Source: Perilla frutescens (lineage: Eukaryota > Streptophyta > Magnoliopsida > Lamiales > Lamiaceae). Taken from it: 64,000 bases of DNA. Positions 36,302-47,827 of the stretch are shown piece after piece. Location of the stretch: NCBI GenBank assembly GCA_026008535.1, contig BRKX01000011.1, positions 47,476,183-47,540,182 on the forward strand, in the 5' to 3' direction. The notes under the pieces are model-generated. The model searched no databases. It saw only the letters and a program-made list of their open reading frames with translations, and was not told the origin of the DNA. Numbering within the stretch: position 1 is the first letter of the stretch; each line of letters begins with the position of its first letter. The translations under genes were made by a program, and so were the position numbers.

Positions 36302-37763
36302 TGATAGCTTTTATTTTAAGAAGTTGTGTAATTTACTAGCTTTTGTGTCTAAATTCCTATCATTTGGTGTTTTTAATGTGTTTGCAAGTTTTGCAGCTAA
36401 AGGGACGGAATTGTTGAATATTTGGTGCAAAAAGATCAAATTGGAGCTGAAGAGAGTTAAGGAATGGTTTAATTAGGCCTTGAGCTTAATTAATGACTTA
36501 ATTATAGCTTAATGGAGTGGATTAAGTAATAAAATTCCGTCAAAATCCGAAGTCCAATTCGAATATGCATTGGGTCGACCCGGGATGGCTCGGTCGACCA
36601 TGTCAAGAAGAAATTACAAAGGGCCTGATCGACCCGCACTTTTTCACCTGGGTCGACCCTGTGTAAAAATAACTCTCTGGGTCGACCTACTAAGCTTAGT
36701 CGACCGGTGTTGTGTGTTCTGCGGATAGACAAGTTTTTACCTATAATTAGGATTCCAAACCTAATTAGAAGAGAGTTGTCACATACCACTCTCAAGAGAC
36801 GCAATTTCCAGAGGCACCACAACTCACAAACACAGAGAATCACTCTAAAACACCATTGATATACTTCCATATACTCTGAGAAGACGGAAGAGGCTTCAAC
36901 ACCATCTTTACTCGGAGGAAAGTATCAAGACTATTGAAGAGGCAAAGTTCGACATTATGGAGCGAGAAATATCATAGAAGACAACTGAATGCTACATGAG
37001 ATCATCAGTGTCATTTATTTTTATTCTATGATGACTCAAACTCTGTTTTATTTTACTTTCATAATGTCTAGCTAAATTGTTCTAGAGATTCTGTTTGCAA
37101 ATACTATGGATTGAATGTTATGATTTATTGAATTATATTTTCTGTTCATTATTGGACATTTGATTATCTAGTTTGAATTTCTCATATGTGTGTTGATGGC
37201 CACCATGTGTATGAAAGCTAGTTAGCTGGAAAATTCTAGTCATGACTATTTAACTAGTGGGATAAAACAGATGAATCATTTTATGTGATGCTAGGAAGAA
37301 CAGATCAAGTGAACTAGTGTTGCATAGGGATTTAAGTCTAAGGAACTTGATTGTGAGTAATAACGTGTGCGAAGAACCGACCGCGGTGAAGTACATACTT
37401 ATTATTTCTATATTATGACATGTGTTCCATGAACAGTCTGATAACATATTAGTACGATTTCGCATCTCTAATGAAGTAATGAAGGTTAAGTAAGCAATAA
37501 ATCAATCTGATATCTGTTATAGGCGCATGATCCCAAGAATCATCCATTTCCATTAGTTGTTAATTGTTTATTTGTTTTTGTGTGATTATATATTCTCATT
37601 TATTTTATTTTCCATATTCCTTACTCTCATCAAATTATTAGAGTCTAGATATTGGTATTTTACCTGTGTTTTAGTCTGGTAATTTTATCGAGCTTCAGTC
37701 CTTGTGGAATACGATACTCTTACTCACCTAAGTATTACGATAGCACCGTGCACTTGCGGTACA
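36302..37763 (+). mobile_element. Solo LTR or LTR remnant, family 2
   Basis: The 3' portion reads CCTTGTGGAATACGATACTC then ACCGTGCACTTGCGGTACA, the U5-like ending also seen in the LTR at 46470-47822 (CTTTGTGGAATACGGTCT ... ACCGTGCACTTGCAGG). A candidate left end is TGATAGCTTTTATTTTAAG with GTTA on both sides; only four bases match, so boundaries are uncertain. The interior has GGTCGACC palindromes and no coding. It is probably a Ty3/gypsy LTR of about 1.4-1.5 kb. Confidence 0.55.
36573..36706. repeat. Cluster of GGTCGACC palindromes
   Basis: Four perfect GGTCGACC boxes (36573, 36592, 36651 and 36680) and two near-matches (GATCGACC, AGTCGACC) lie within 134 bases, upstream of the likely transcribed part of the LTR. 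It looks like a U3 cis-element cluster. Confidence 0.75.
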
Positions 37764-38131
37764 GTTATTTATTAATAAATAGCATGCCAATGACCATTTG
37801 CACTTCACTAACCCAATCCGTTAAGTTTTGACAGATTTGTTAAATATTGGTACTAAAAATGCACAAATGTAGTCTTATGGGTTCACTTCTACAATGTTTT
37901 TTTATTTTGGGGTAAGAAATGATAGTATCGGGACCATTTCTCAATTAAACCATGTCATGTGGGATTATAAATGTAATTTTATCTATATAAACACACTAAC
38001 ACACGATGGGTAAACTAAACTCCAACATGTGCATGGGCTATAATATATATAAACACAATTTCTATTTACATTCCCAAGAAGTCAAAAGTATTGTTGCTAA
38101 CAAAAAAAAGTGTTGAACTTACTAAGACCTA
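37764..38131. other. Spacer
   Basis: AT-rich sequence without a gene. The segment 37800-37970 has the phrasing of a MULE terminal region (TTGGTACTAAAAATGC, ATCGGGACCATTTCTC) but no paired end. Confidence 0.4.
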
Positions 38132-38470
38132 GGGGTGGGTCGGTATAATATACCGAAAATTTCAAGTCGTATCATTACCGTACCGAAAATTTCGATATAG
38201 AAAAAATTAATATAGATCATTATAATACTGAAACTTTCGCTATACCGTATGACGGTATGCCAAATTTTCAGTATGTCACGTAACAGATATTGATACCGTA
38301 CCGATATTTTGGTATAAGTACCGATATTTCGATATATCGTAATGTACCAATATATCGATATACCATATCGTACCGAAAATTCAAGGTATGTGGAAAATAC
38401 CGAAAAAAACATATTTTTATTAAAAATACCGAAAAAAACATATTTTTATTAAAAATACCGAACATATTTG
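38132..38470. repeat. hAT-like terminal fragment with TACCGA repeats
   Basis: TAGGGGTGGGTCGGTATAAT near 38131 looks like a hAT end, followed by a dense field of TACCGAAA / CGGTA / CGATAT motifs. Next to it, a 30-bp unit (AAAATACCGAAAAAAACATA TTTTTATTA) is tandemly duplicated at 38395-38455. No right end was found. Confidence 0.45.
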
Positions 38471-39849
38471 TAAAACACAATCAAATTTCAACATAATAAA
38501 TTAAATAGAAATAATTCATATCTGATCGAATAATTATATTTATATATTCATTTTCTTATTATTTGTTTTATGTTTAATTTATTTAATAATTGTAATCTTG
38601 TTAGTTAATTATATCACATTCCTCACATTAGTTTATCCTTTCATATTAGTCATGATCAAAAGTCAATATATAAATATTAAAGTGTTTTTTATATCTCATA
38701 ATTTACGTACATATATCTCATTTTCTTTTTATTTTTCAATTATTTATTTTAACTTTTAATTTTCAAGGATGAAGAAGAATATAAGATTATTACCTCTAAC
38801 ATCAGTTAATTAGTTTGTTGCTCATATTGTTCACTTTTAATATTTAAGTTATAATTTTGGTATTCAATTAGAATAAATATAATATTTTTGCTAAATTTGT
38901 ATGATATATATTTACTAAATATTATATTATTACATTGTCTTATTCTTTCTCATTTTTACTCTTGATATATTGGATTAAATATTGGGAGTTAAAACTATAA
39001 ATCTAAATTTTAAATACATGTTACAATATTTTAAAATCAAATGAACTCAAATATAATTATTTGATAATATTGCAAAGAAAAAAAATTACATAATAATATT
39101 TTCTAATTATATGAATTATAAAATTTCAATATGAGTTGTCTTATGTAATTTGATGTACAATTTAATATTTTGACATTTAAAATAAAAAATAATAAATAAT
39201 TATAAAGAGAAAACTATTTTGACTATTAAAAGAAATTCGAAAAAGGAAAATAGAAAAGAGAAGGGAAAAGGGAGAAAGAAAAGGAAAAATAAAAATACAA
39301 TTAACCTGTTAAAAAAAAAAAAGAAAAGAAAAAGGAATAAAAAATTATACAACAGATGATGCTGAATAATACATCAATGAATGGTGTTGCTATTGAAGCT
39401 GATTTTTGCTTCAAAAATGACATTCAGCTTTGTTGGTGGTGGTGGGCTGGTGGCCTAGGAGGCTAAGAGTATTTTCATAAATATGAACATAAAAATTATA
39501 GATTTAAATATGGAAGTGGAAAAAAACTTATATATATTTTCATATATAGTACGTATTTATTTTAATATTTGACGCTACTTAAATTCTCATATATATACAT
39601 TTGCTTGAAACGAATAAGGAGTTATGCCGCATTTAAGTTCATTCAAGCATTCCATAATTTCTCAAAATCTCATTATTTGTACTTAAATTTATTTTTGTTC
39701 ATTTATTCCACCAAAAGTTAGAGATGGGAGTGAACATGGTTGGTTTTTGAAATCTAAATTAGTTTGGTAAAGTCTGTTGCAAATTGTAGAATTCGAATTC
39801 CGCAATTAACGATATTTGAATTCGGATTCTGCCAATCTACAAAATAATA
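38471..39849. other. AT-rich spacer
   Basis: I see an A/G-rich stretch at 39236-39340 and a short GGTGGTGGTGGGCTGGTGG segment near 39430. No gene or paired repeat ends. Confidence 0.5.
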
Positions 39850-40297
39850 GTCAAAATATGTGAAGCCGAAAGACCGTCGGGAGGTTGACGATCGATCGGT
39901 CTCCGACGCTTAAGTCAAGATTGAATATAAAATAATCTTAGAAACAAAGGAGTAAATTAAAGATGAGGTCGTGAGTGCTGAAATGACAAGTAAATGAATC
40001 TCAAATGATTTGACTGATTTTCTGATGTTTACAGTTTCTGAATTCTTTTACTAGCCTTTTTCCAACGTTCCCTTTGTATCTCGATCCCCTCATATTTATC
40101 CTCTCTCTTCAACTGATTCTCCACTAAATTTGGGATTTTCTTATCCCAATAGGATTTCTGACTCGATCTTTGTCATATCCTTTCCAGGGTTTTGACCAGG
40201 TCAGTTTTCAGAGACCCTCAGGGTCTTAACGGACCTTTTTGACTTCCTCGACCTCGGGGTTCGGCTCCTTGAGCCCGAACTCATATCTTGCGATCTT
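39850..40297. mobile_element. Fragment of a Tat-like gypsy LTR, interrupted by MULE copy B
   Basis: TGTGAAGCCGAAAGACCGTC, CTTTTTCCAACGTTCCCTTT and TTTTGACCAGGTCAGTTTTC follow the same layout as the Tat LTR at 51353 (CCGACGAG, TTCCAACGTCCCCTTTTGAC), though clearly a different family. The segment resumes after the MULE at about 42120 with TTGGGTTGCTCTTGGCC and probably ends near 42164 (AACGGAAAATGACA). Both ends are approximate. Confidence 0.4.
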
Positions 40298-40307
40298 TCA
40301 TCGATAT

Positions 40308-41527
40308 AGAAAATTTCGATTTTAGTCTTATAGGACATGGGTTAGTCCGATTTTGGTCTCATTCCTATCACTTTTGGCCCCAAATCGATTGAATTATCAA
40401 TTTTAGTCCCGCCGTAACGTTTTCCGTTTAAAAAATTATCGATTTTGGTCTCATTTTGATATCGATTTTGGTCCCAAGTTTTCTGTTAAAAAAAATATCG
40501 ATTTTGGTCTCATTTTGATATCGATTTTGGTCCCAAACAGAAAAATGCTAGAATTTTTTTTTTTCTTTGCAATTCAATTGGAGTCAAAATTAAATTGATT
40601 TGGTAGAGATTTAACCTAATTTGGTTTCAAATTTCCCACGAACATGCATCTATATATATCTACTCACCAAATCATCAAATTACAACTACTAAATCAAAAG
40701 AAAGCCATTTTTTTTATTTAGTTTAATTTTTTGTCAAGCTCGAGTTCGATCAAGAAGATATTCGGCTCGTTTACACCCCTAAAGGCAGGGATTTTTTTTT
40801 ATTTAGTTTAATTTTACAATATTGTTTATGAGCGTTCACCACATCTAATTAGTGTTTATAATTATTTTTAATATTTAATTTTAATTTTCAATTAATAATT
40901 CATTTTTATGGTTGATTGTTTCATAATTAAATTCTTGTAAAATGTAAAGTAAAAAATCCAGGAAAAAATTATATTTCATACCTACATTTTGAACTTTCAC
41001 TACAAAAAATTCACATTTTAGCGATGGAAACGCGCCAAGCCAAGCCCAAAATATTAAAAATATATATAAAGTAATATAAAATTTTTAAAATCGTAAAGTA
41101 AAACTAATAAAAATATAATAAAAATTTATACTCATAATTAATTAGTAATTGAAAAATAAAAATATATATATAATATTAAAAATGTAAAATAAATAAAACA
41201 TTAATAATATTAAACAAGTTAATTTCAAATTCATAATTAATTAGTAATTAAAAAATTAATAATATTAAAAAATTTATATTCGTAATTAATTAGTAATTGA
41301 AAAATATATAATATTAAAAAATAATATATATTATTAAAACATTAAAGATGAAATAAATTGTAAAATGTAAAATAAATAAAAAATCAATAATATTAAAAAG
41401 ATTGATTTCAAATTCGTAATTATATAGTAATTAAAAAATTAATAACATTAAAAAAATTAAAAATTATCATGTAAAATAAATAAAAAATTAAAAAAAAATT
41501 ATATTTGTAACTAATTAGTAATTGCAA

Positions 41528-41558
<31 letters not shown>

Positions 41559-42109
41559 ATAAATATTATAAAAATATGTCGCTATTGTGTCGTTAACATA
41601 AAAAAATTAAAAAATAAAATTAAAATACGACGTGTGTTCTTTGTTAAGTTTGAGACAAAAAAATTCGTCATTAAATATCTTAATCTCAATCCGTTGTTAA
41701 TGTGTCTGTATTTTAAAACGAATTATAATCCATTGTTAAATCACGTTTTTATTGTAGTATTTTTTTAAATAACCCAATTAAAAAAATAATAATAAATAGT
41801 ACCCCCTATTTATAAATCTAACATTTGATCAATTTTTCGGCTCAAAAATCGTTCATAGCTGATTACATTTTAGGATTTCTATTTCGCTGAAAATTTCACT
41901 TTTGGTCTCATATTATCGATTTTGGTCCCAAAACAAGCGGCCGTTACCCCATTTATTTTTCCCGTCTAAATTGTGGGACTAAAATTGATTATCCAAGTCC
42001 CATAGGACCAGATTTAATAACAATTTCTGAAATAGGACCAAATGTGATAGGGTTGGGACCAAAATCGAACTAGATCATGTCCTATGGGACCAAAATCAAA
42101 ATTTTCTCT
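40308..42109. mobile_element. Mutator-like element, copy B (inverted relative to copy A)
   Basis: The left end is AGAAAATTTCGATTTTAGTC and the right end in reverse complement is AGAGAAAATTTTGATTTTGG. The flanks TCATCGATAT (40298-40307) and TCATCGACAT (42110-42119) form a 9-10 bp duplication with one mismatch. It parallels copy A in reverse, including the TCGAGTTCGATCAAGAAGAT segment. It lacks A's 666-bp insertion and keeps a complete nested CACTA. Near the left end a ~60-bp block (TATCGATTTTGGTCTCATTT) is duplicated, unlike in A. Confidence 0.84.
40998..41759. mobile_element. CACTA nested in MULE copy B, TSD TTT
   Basis: The left terminus is CACTACAAAAAATTCACATT. The right terminus in reverse complement is TACTACAATAAAAACGTGAT, with the first base mutated. 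TTT flanks both sides. Subterminal TTTAGCGATGG, AACAATGGATT, TTAACAACGGATT and GTCGTTA motifs tie it to the 25242 family. The interior is a series of diverged AT-rich repeats (AATTCGTAATTAATTAGTAA). Confidence 0.8.
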
Positions 42110-42164
42110 TCATCGACATTGGGTTGCTCTTGGCCATATTAATTTGGACCAACGGAAAATGACA

Positions 42165-43038
42165 TCAACACAAACCAAATAAAAAATGGATGAACTTATA
42201 TCTAGTGATGCTGGTGGTGGAATTGGATTTTAAAGTCTTTAGTCTCAAACTTGTAATACTGGTCATCCCCAAATTAATGAACAACAAGATTAGTATTCTT
42301 CCCCTAAACAACGGTGCATGCAATCTGTATCCAATAATGTGTACTGAGTAATTCGTAATTGATTTTTCAAGTTTGACATCAAGTTAGTTGGATATAGGTA
42401 GAAATCTTATATTATATCTACATTCTTATTTTTAAAAAAACTTACGTATAAAAGAAAGGCATTTGAGTTCGAGACTCACGGCTCTACAATTATACTATAT
42501 TTAGTGTTAGGCTATACTCATTAATTATGATTGCATAATCCATATGAGTTTAATGCATATTATTTTTAATGCATCCATCTCGCAATATATTTATTTTCAA
42601 TTTCTTCATTTGAAAAATCGAAGAAGTCATCCAAGCATACTCCCTCAACCTCTGTTTGGGACTTCTGTTTGAAAGGCCAATACGATAACATAAATAAATA
42701 AATATATCATATATATACTTAATTTGATGTATTAATAAAAAAATGATGAAAATATCATATTTCAACTCTATAGGTGAAATATATATATAGCGAACTTAAG
42801 CACATAAAAGCAAATTAAAATAATTAGTCATGAAAATAAAGAAAAAATAAATATGAAATGAAATTAGATAGTTATAGCAATGGATCCTCGTCAATGATTA
42901 TCCAGAAGCCTTAGTATAGTTGTATGATTATCTAATTGACAGACAGATGTAACAAATTTCTTTTAATGAAGGAGAACATAATATAGGGGAAGCCCTCCCC
43001 GCCACAAAAACTCCCGCGAACAACTCAAAACCCACGAA
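42165..43038. other. CIPK upstream region
   Basis: AT-rich promoter-proximal sequence. GAGTTCGAGACTC at 42467 looks like an isolated pol III B box but has no A box. The last ~60 bases before the CT tract are more GC-rich. I see no other gene. Confidence 0.45.
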
Positions 43039-43064
43039 TCTCTCTCTCTCTCTCTCTCTCTCTC
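43039..43064. repeat. (CT)n tract in CIPK 5' leader
   Basis: About thirteen TC units sit just before the first upstream ATG (43080). CT tracts of this type are common in plant 5' UTRs. Confidence 0.85.
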
Positions 43065-43319
43065 AAAGTAACCTTACAAATGGAATGGTATGAACAGCCT
43101 ACTAATAATCCGGCCCCCACACAAACATTCAACCATCCTCTTTTCCAAACCTATATTCGTTCATTCCCGGCAAATTTCTCCGCTACCAATTCAAAACACA
43201 CACACACACACACACCCCTCTCTCCTATTTCCTCTGAAGAAATATCCGGATTGAGAGCATTGCCATCGGATAATCGAATAGGCCTCCGGCGCGCGCAAGC
43301 CGCCTTTCCCTTGACGGCC

Positions 43320-44588
43320 ATGGTTCTGTCATCGGAGAGCGCATTGTTCGACAAATACGAGCTCGGGCGCCTCCTCGGCTGCGGTGCCTTCGCCAAAGTT
43401 TACCATGCGAAGGCGGTCGCCACCGGCCAGGAAGTCGCCATTAAAGTCATCCACAAGAGCAGGCTCAACAACGATGCCAATCTCATGGCCAACATCAAGC
43501 GTGAGATTTCCATCATGAGCAAGCTCCGCCACCCCCACACCGTCAAGCTTTACGAGGTTCTTGCCACCCGCAACGTTATCTACATCGTTCTCGAATACGT
43601 CAAGGGCGGCGAGCTCTTCGCCAAGGTCGCCAAAGGCCGCTTTGGCGAAGCCGTGAGCCGGAAGTACTTCCAGCAGCTCGTCGCCGTCGTCAGCCACTGC
43701 CATTCCCGGGGAATCTACCACCGCGATCTGAAGCCGGAGAATTTGTTGCTGGACGAGAACGAGAATCTCAAGGTCTCCGATTTCGGCCTCAGCGCTCTCA
43801 CGGATCAAGTTCAGGCCGACGGACTTCTCCACACGCTCTGCGGCACGCCGGCCTACGTGGCGCCTGAGATCCTCGCGAAGAAAGGCTACGACGGCGCGAA
43901 GATCGACGTCTGGTCATGCGGCGTGATCCTCTTCGTGCTGACGGCGGGGTATTTGCCGTTCAACGATCCCAATCTGATGAACATGTACCGGAAAATCTAC
44001 AAAGGCGAGTTCCGGTGTCCTAAATGGATGTCGCCGGGGCTGAAGCGGTTGCTGTCGCGCCTGCTCGATACGAATCCGAAGACGAGAATCACCATGGAAG
44101 AAATCAAGCGAGATCCGTGGTTCAGAAAGGGCTACAAATCCGTCAAGTCTGAGGAAATCGATGATTTCAGCTTCGTCGCGATGGAGTTGGAGAAGAAACC
44201 GGTGGATCTGAACGCGTTCGACATCATTTCTTTCTCCTCGGGGCTGGACCTCTCCGGAATGTTTCAGGAGAAGCACAAATCGTTCGAAGACGTGGAGAGG
44301 CTGACGGTGGAGGAGCCGCCGGAGAAGGTTATGGAGAAGGTGGTGGAGGCGGTGAAGGCGGAGGATGGGAGGGTGAGCTTGAGGCAGAAGAAGGAGTGGG
44401 GCGTTGAAATAGAGGGGCCGAACGGTAATTTCCTGGTGGGAGTGGAGGTTTACCGGCTGACGGATAAATTTGCGGTTGTGGAGGTGAAGACGAAGGATGG
44501 GGAATCCAGAGTGAACCGTGATTTGTGGAAGGACAAAATCAGGCCGCTGCTTCTACAGCAGCCAAGTGTGCCGGTGGTCGGTTATTAG
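43320..44588 (+). CDS. CIPK: CBL-interacting protein kinase, CIPK14-like (SnRK3)
   Basis: Intronless; 422 residues from ATG 43320, which has a good context (GGCCATGG) and starts the conserved MVLSSESALFDKYELG region. The kinase domain (about 13-268) has the glycine loop GCGAFAKV (20-27), Lys42, Glu62, the HRD motif at 134-136, DFG at 154-156 and APE at 181-183, so it should be active. The NAF motif is at 298-300 in DLNAFDIISFSSGLDLSGMF, the site that binds calcineurin-B-like calcium sensors and releases autoinhibition. The C-terminal regulatory domain (EWGVEIEGPNGNFLVGVEVY, RDLWKDKIRP) resembles CIPK14. CIPKs phosphorylate transporters and channels in ion, ABA and stress signalling. An in-frame ATG at 43080 would add 80 residues encoded partly by a (CA)n repeat (HTHTHT); I treat that as leader. 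The gene is much richer in GC than its surroundings, a usual property of intronless CIPKs. Confidence 0.95.
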   Translation: MVLSSESALFDKYELGRLLGCGAFAKVYHAKAVATGQEVAIKVIHKSRLNNDANLMANIKREISIMSKLRHPHTVKLYEVLATRNVIYIVLEYVKGGELFAKVAKGRFGEAVSRKYFQQLVAVVSHCHSRGIYHRDLKPENLLLDENENLKVSDFGLSALTDQVQADGLLHTLCGTPAYVAPEILAKKGYDGAKIDVWSCGVILFVLTAGYLPFNDPNLMNMYRKIYKGEFRCPKWMSPGLKRLLSRLLDTNPKTRITMEEIKRDPWFRKGYKSVKSEEIDDFSFVAMELEKKPVDLNAFDIISFSSGLDLSGMFQEKHKSFEDVERLTVEEPPEKVMEKVVEAVKAEDGRVSLRQKKEWGVEIEGPNGNFLVGVEVYRLTDKFAVVEVKTKDGESRVNRDLWKDKIRPLLLQQPSVPVVGY

Positions 44589-45304
44589 AAATTTATATTT
44601 TTCGAAAATGTAAATTTTTTTTTTTTAAAAAAAAGGAGGAACGATGTGAAATAGGAGAGGGTGAAACGGTTTCCGTGTAAGTAAAATTAAATGTTACTGT
44701 TAGGGCAACATAAACGCGTCCACCGCTCAAACATTTGCTGTCGAGATGCGTCTTACTAGGAACCTCAAATGCTGTTTAACTAAATTCTCTCGGATTTAAA
44801 TATTTATATATTCTCTAAATAATATTACCTTTATTTTACCTATAAGCGTTTTCATCATCACATTTGTAAGCTCATAAATTAATACATCCTCGAATGGTAG
44901 TTAAGAGAATAAATTATTTATTATAATGTAGCGGACTAAATTCTATTTTCAATTTCACTTTCAATTCCCCAAAATTAATTTTACATGGCTCATTAGGTCT
45001 GTATCATCTACCCGATTTTAATTGAAAGGGGCCACACAGCCTGGTCCAATACTTTCGGCGTCTAATTATGTGCTTAAATCAAGATATAGATTAGACTACG
45101 CCACACAAACAATTTCAATATAAACACACAAAAGGGCAATTCTAATTGTTCTAAAAAAAAGGAGTAATTCTATTAATAGCTTACATTTTACTCATTGTAG
45201 GGTTTATCAAGTGATGTACTTTGCACCTGTTGTAAGTGGTTGATTATCATTAATTTTTATGATATAGAATTATCACTTAGTATTTGATTTTTTCTAAGTA
45301 CACA
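44589..45304. other. CIPK 3' flank and spacer
   Basis: The first 150-250 bases are probable 3' UTR. The rest is AT-rich with no supported feature. Confidence 0.5.
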
Positions 45305-46319
45305 TGCTATTCTGGACAACATTTCCAAAAATGTACGAGAACGTAATCTGAACTTCAATGAAGACAGCTCAAGTATAGAGATAAGATTGAGCTGAAGATG
45401 AATATTATTGTGCATCGAAACACAACTGAGATTGTTTAACCCGCTGAGTACTACCAGCTAGCTTGAGTGATAGCCATAAGTTTTTGTGAACATACAAGAC
45501 ATTTCGCCGTGCTACATGATGTGAAGGTTCAAGATCAACAGTGTTTATTGCAACGTTCGTGAATGTTTGTATGACCATCGTTTGTCTAGATTGTTCTTCC
45601 AAGATCGATGAAGTTGTTCGAAGTTTGTCAACCAAGAAGATATTCAAGATCATTCTGGAATATGTCTTAATCAGCTTGAAGAGCACATGATTGAAGATAA
45701 GACAAATGTCTAAAGATTGAAGAATTCTAACAAGGCAAGTCTTTGGTTTTGAAGCTAAATAAGAAAATTTCCTTATTAAATATCTAATATGATTAGGACT
45801 TCTAATTTCCATGTTACGGTTATATCATTGTCTTATAAATAGTCTGGGATCAGAACTTGTTAGAGACACCGAATACGCTGAATAAATAGATTCTGCATAG
45901 AATATTTTAAGTGCTCTAATTGTTTTGAGGCACATAGTTTCGGTCGTGAGTTTTAGACTAGAGAATAGTGTTCTAGTCATCGTGTAGTGAAACATTTATC
46001 ATACATTGTCAAAAGGTTTTTCGGGAGAGAATACATATGAGAACTAGATAGAGAGAGTCTAGGTTGTGAGGGGATCTCACGATTTAATTCATCGAAAGAT
46101 GGTATACGAATAGAGTGGGTATCGAGTGACGGGAGGTCAACTGCGTATAATATCCCAAGTAAACGTTGCATCAGAGTAGTGAATTATTTTCCACGGACTT
46201 GGCAAGTCCCCCTAACATAGATCGATTAATCGAACAAGGTTACCAACTCACTATGTGGGTTACCAACTCACTGTGTGCTTTACTTTTTGCAATTTATATT
46301 AAGTTCATAATAACATTCA
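45305..46319 (+). mobile_element. Solo LTR, Copia/SIRE-like, TSD TACACA
   Basis: It begins TGCTATTCTGGACAACATTT and ends ATAACATTCA, flanked by TACACA on both sides (45299-45304 and 46320-46325). TATAAATAG at 45834 lies mid-LTR, followed by a transcript-like region with GGGGATCTCACG and CCACGGACTTGGCAAGTCCC, a layout like plant SIRE/Maximus Copia LTRs. There is no primer-binding site or coding downstream, so it is a solo LTR of about 1 kb. The lineage is from recognition of the U5 style only. Confidence 0.65.
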
Positions 46320-46469
46320 TACACATTATTATGAACTTTATCTAACAACATTCAAGTACTTTTGTGCAAATGTTTGCTGAGCAGATATTTCATACGGAGT
46401 GTGTAATTTTAGTATGCATTTTAATATTATCATTTTTTTGGTTTTTAACTGATAACCTCATGATTTACA

Positions 46470-47822
46470 TGTATTTTGAGGTTCATTTAAATGATATTTG
46501 ATGAGCATTGCATGTGTAAAGTGATAAGTTTTACATAATTTTCTATATCATTTGCAATGTTACGCGTTTGCTCATTGTGAATGGATTTTAATACCATTTT
46601 TGTTGTGAGTTGCAAATGAGCATGAGAAGAGCCTAGGATGATAGTAAATAGAGTAAGAAATGCGTTGCAAAAAGGATCAGGTCAATCAGACAAAAAAGAG
46701 TGAGAACGGAGCAAAAACGTAACGTGCTTTGGGATAGCATGGGCTGTGCAACCTATAGTACAATCCATGCTAATATTTTGGCCAATACATATTCTTCTAG
46801 AGGCTCAGCATGGCATATGCACGGACCGTGCTATCTAGCATAGCCCGTGACGATTTTTTAGTGATTTTTGGGAATTTCATTTTGGGCTCGATTTTGGTTC
46901 TTTTTAGGGTTTGGACTTCTCCAACTATATATAGGGACACGAGGCACGAAATTAATATAGAACATACATCATATTCCTCCCATAAAGTCTAAGATTGAAG
47001 AGCAAGAGAATAAGAAGTTGACGATCGAGATCAAGATTATCCATCCGGATTTATCGTATTTTTGTTATGTAATTATGTTTTTCTTTGGATTATTTTTGGT
47101 GACTTATTGAATTATAAGTGCTAAATACTTCAGTATTCTAAGTTTGATAGTAGTTGATTTTGAAGTACAATGCATATTTGATTATATGATTTTGATTCTT
47201 CTTTTATTCTTTGTGTTCTTAGCCTTGTTTGCTTAATTGATTGATCACCATGACAACATGATTTGTTGTGAAAATTATAAATCGAGCCATGAGTTTTAAC
47301 ACTAAACACGAGAACACAAAGCACGTTAATTAATCACAATTGAGAGATTTCGAAGTTAATTGCGAGGACAATAAATTATTGGAGCTTTTAAGAGTTGCAT
47401 GTTAGTAGCTGAATGAACACATTAATTCTAGCATGAAGCTTACAGTTTAAGCTATTTGAGAGAATGTTTAAATTAAATGAGTGACTGTCCTAATACAAGT
47501 TGAATCATGAATAATCTAGTACAATTGAATTGGCAATGCATGAATAAATCAATGAAATCAAAACCCTAGAATGATTTTCTTCCTCTGGATTTTGAACTCC
47601 TTCCATATATTCACCATTTAATCGCTTTAATTATTTTATTGTTTAACTATTTAATTAAAATCTAATATTGTAATGTGTTGCCTACATAGTACTTAAGGAA
47701 TTGAAGTTATAGTATTCATGTATAAATTAATCATTAGTCTTTGTGGAATACGGTCTTGCTCGTCATCGTACACAACTACACCGTGCACTTGCAGGTAGAT
47801 AATAGTTTGTCGATCATTAACA
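46470..47822 (+). mobile_element. Solo LTR, family 2-like, TSD TTACA
   Basis: It starts TGTATTTTGAGGTTCATTT and ends GTCGATCATTAACA, with perfect TTACA on both sides (46465-46469 and 47823-47827). CTATATATAG at 46925-46934 is a likely TATA box. Before it lie inverted GC-rich boxes (AGCATGGGCTGTGCAACC, ATGCACGGACCGTGCTA). The U5-like CTTTGTGGAATACGG ... ACCGTGCACTTGCAGG matches the remnant at 36.3-37.8 kb. The absence of coding sequence indicates a solo LTR. Confidence 0.78.
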
Positions 47823-47827
47823 TTACA

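Noticed and set aside
38122..38496. Overlapping frames rich in YRYIGT / YRYFGI
   Set aside because: Translation of the TACCGA/CGATAT repeat field of a hAT-like fragment.
42440..42500. Possible tRNA or SINE (GAGTTCGAGACTC at 42467)
   Set aside because: A B box alone; no A box at the right distance and no cloverleaf.
43329..44276. Long minus-strand frames opposite the CIPK gene (167 and 120 codons)
   Set aside because: They are shadows caused by high GC and third-position bias in the kinase coding sequence, with no recognisable protein.
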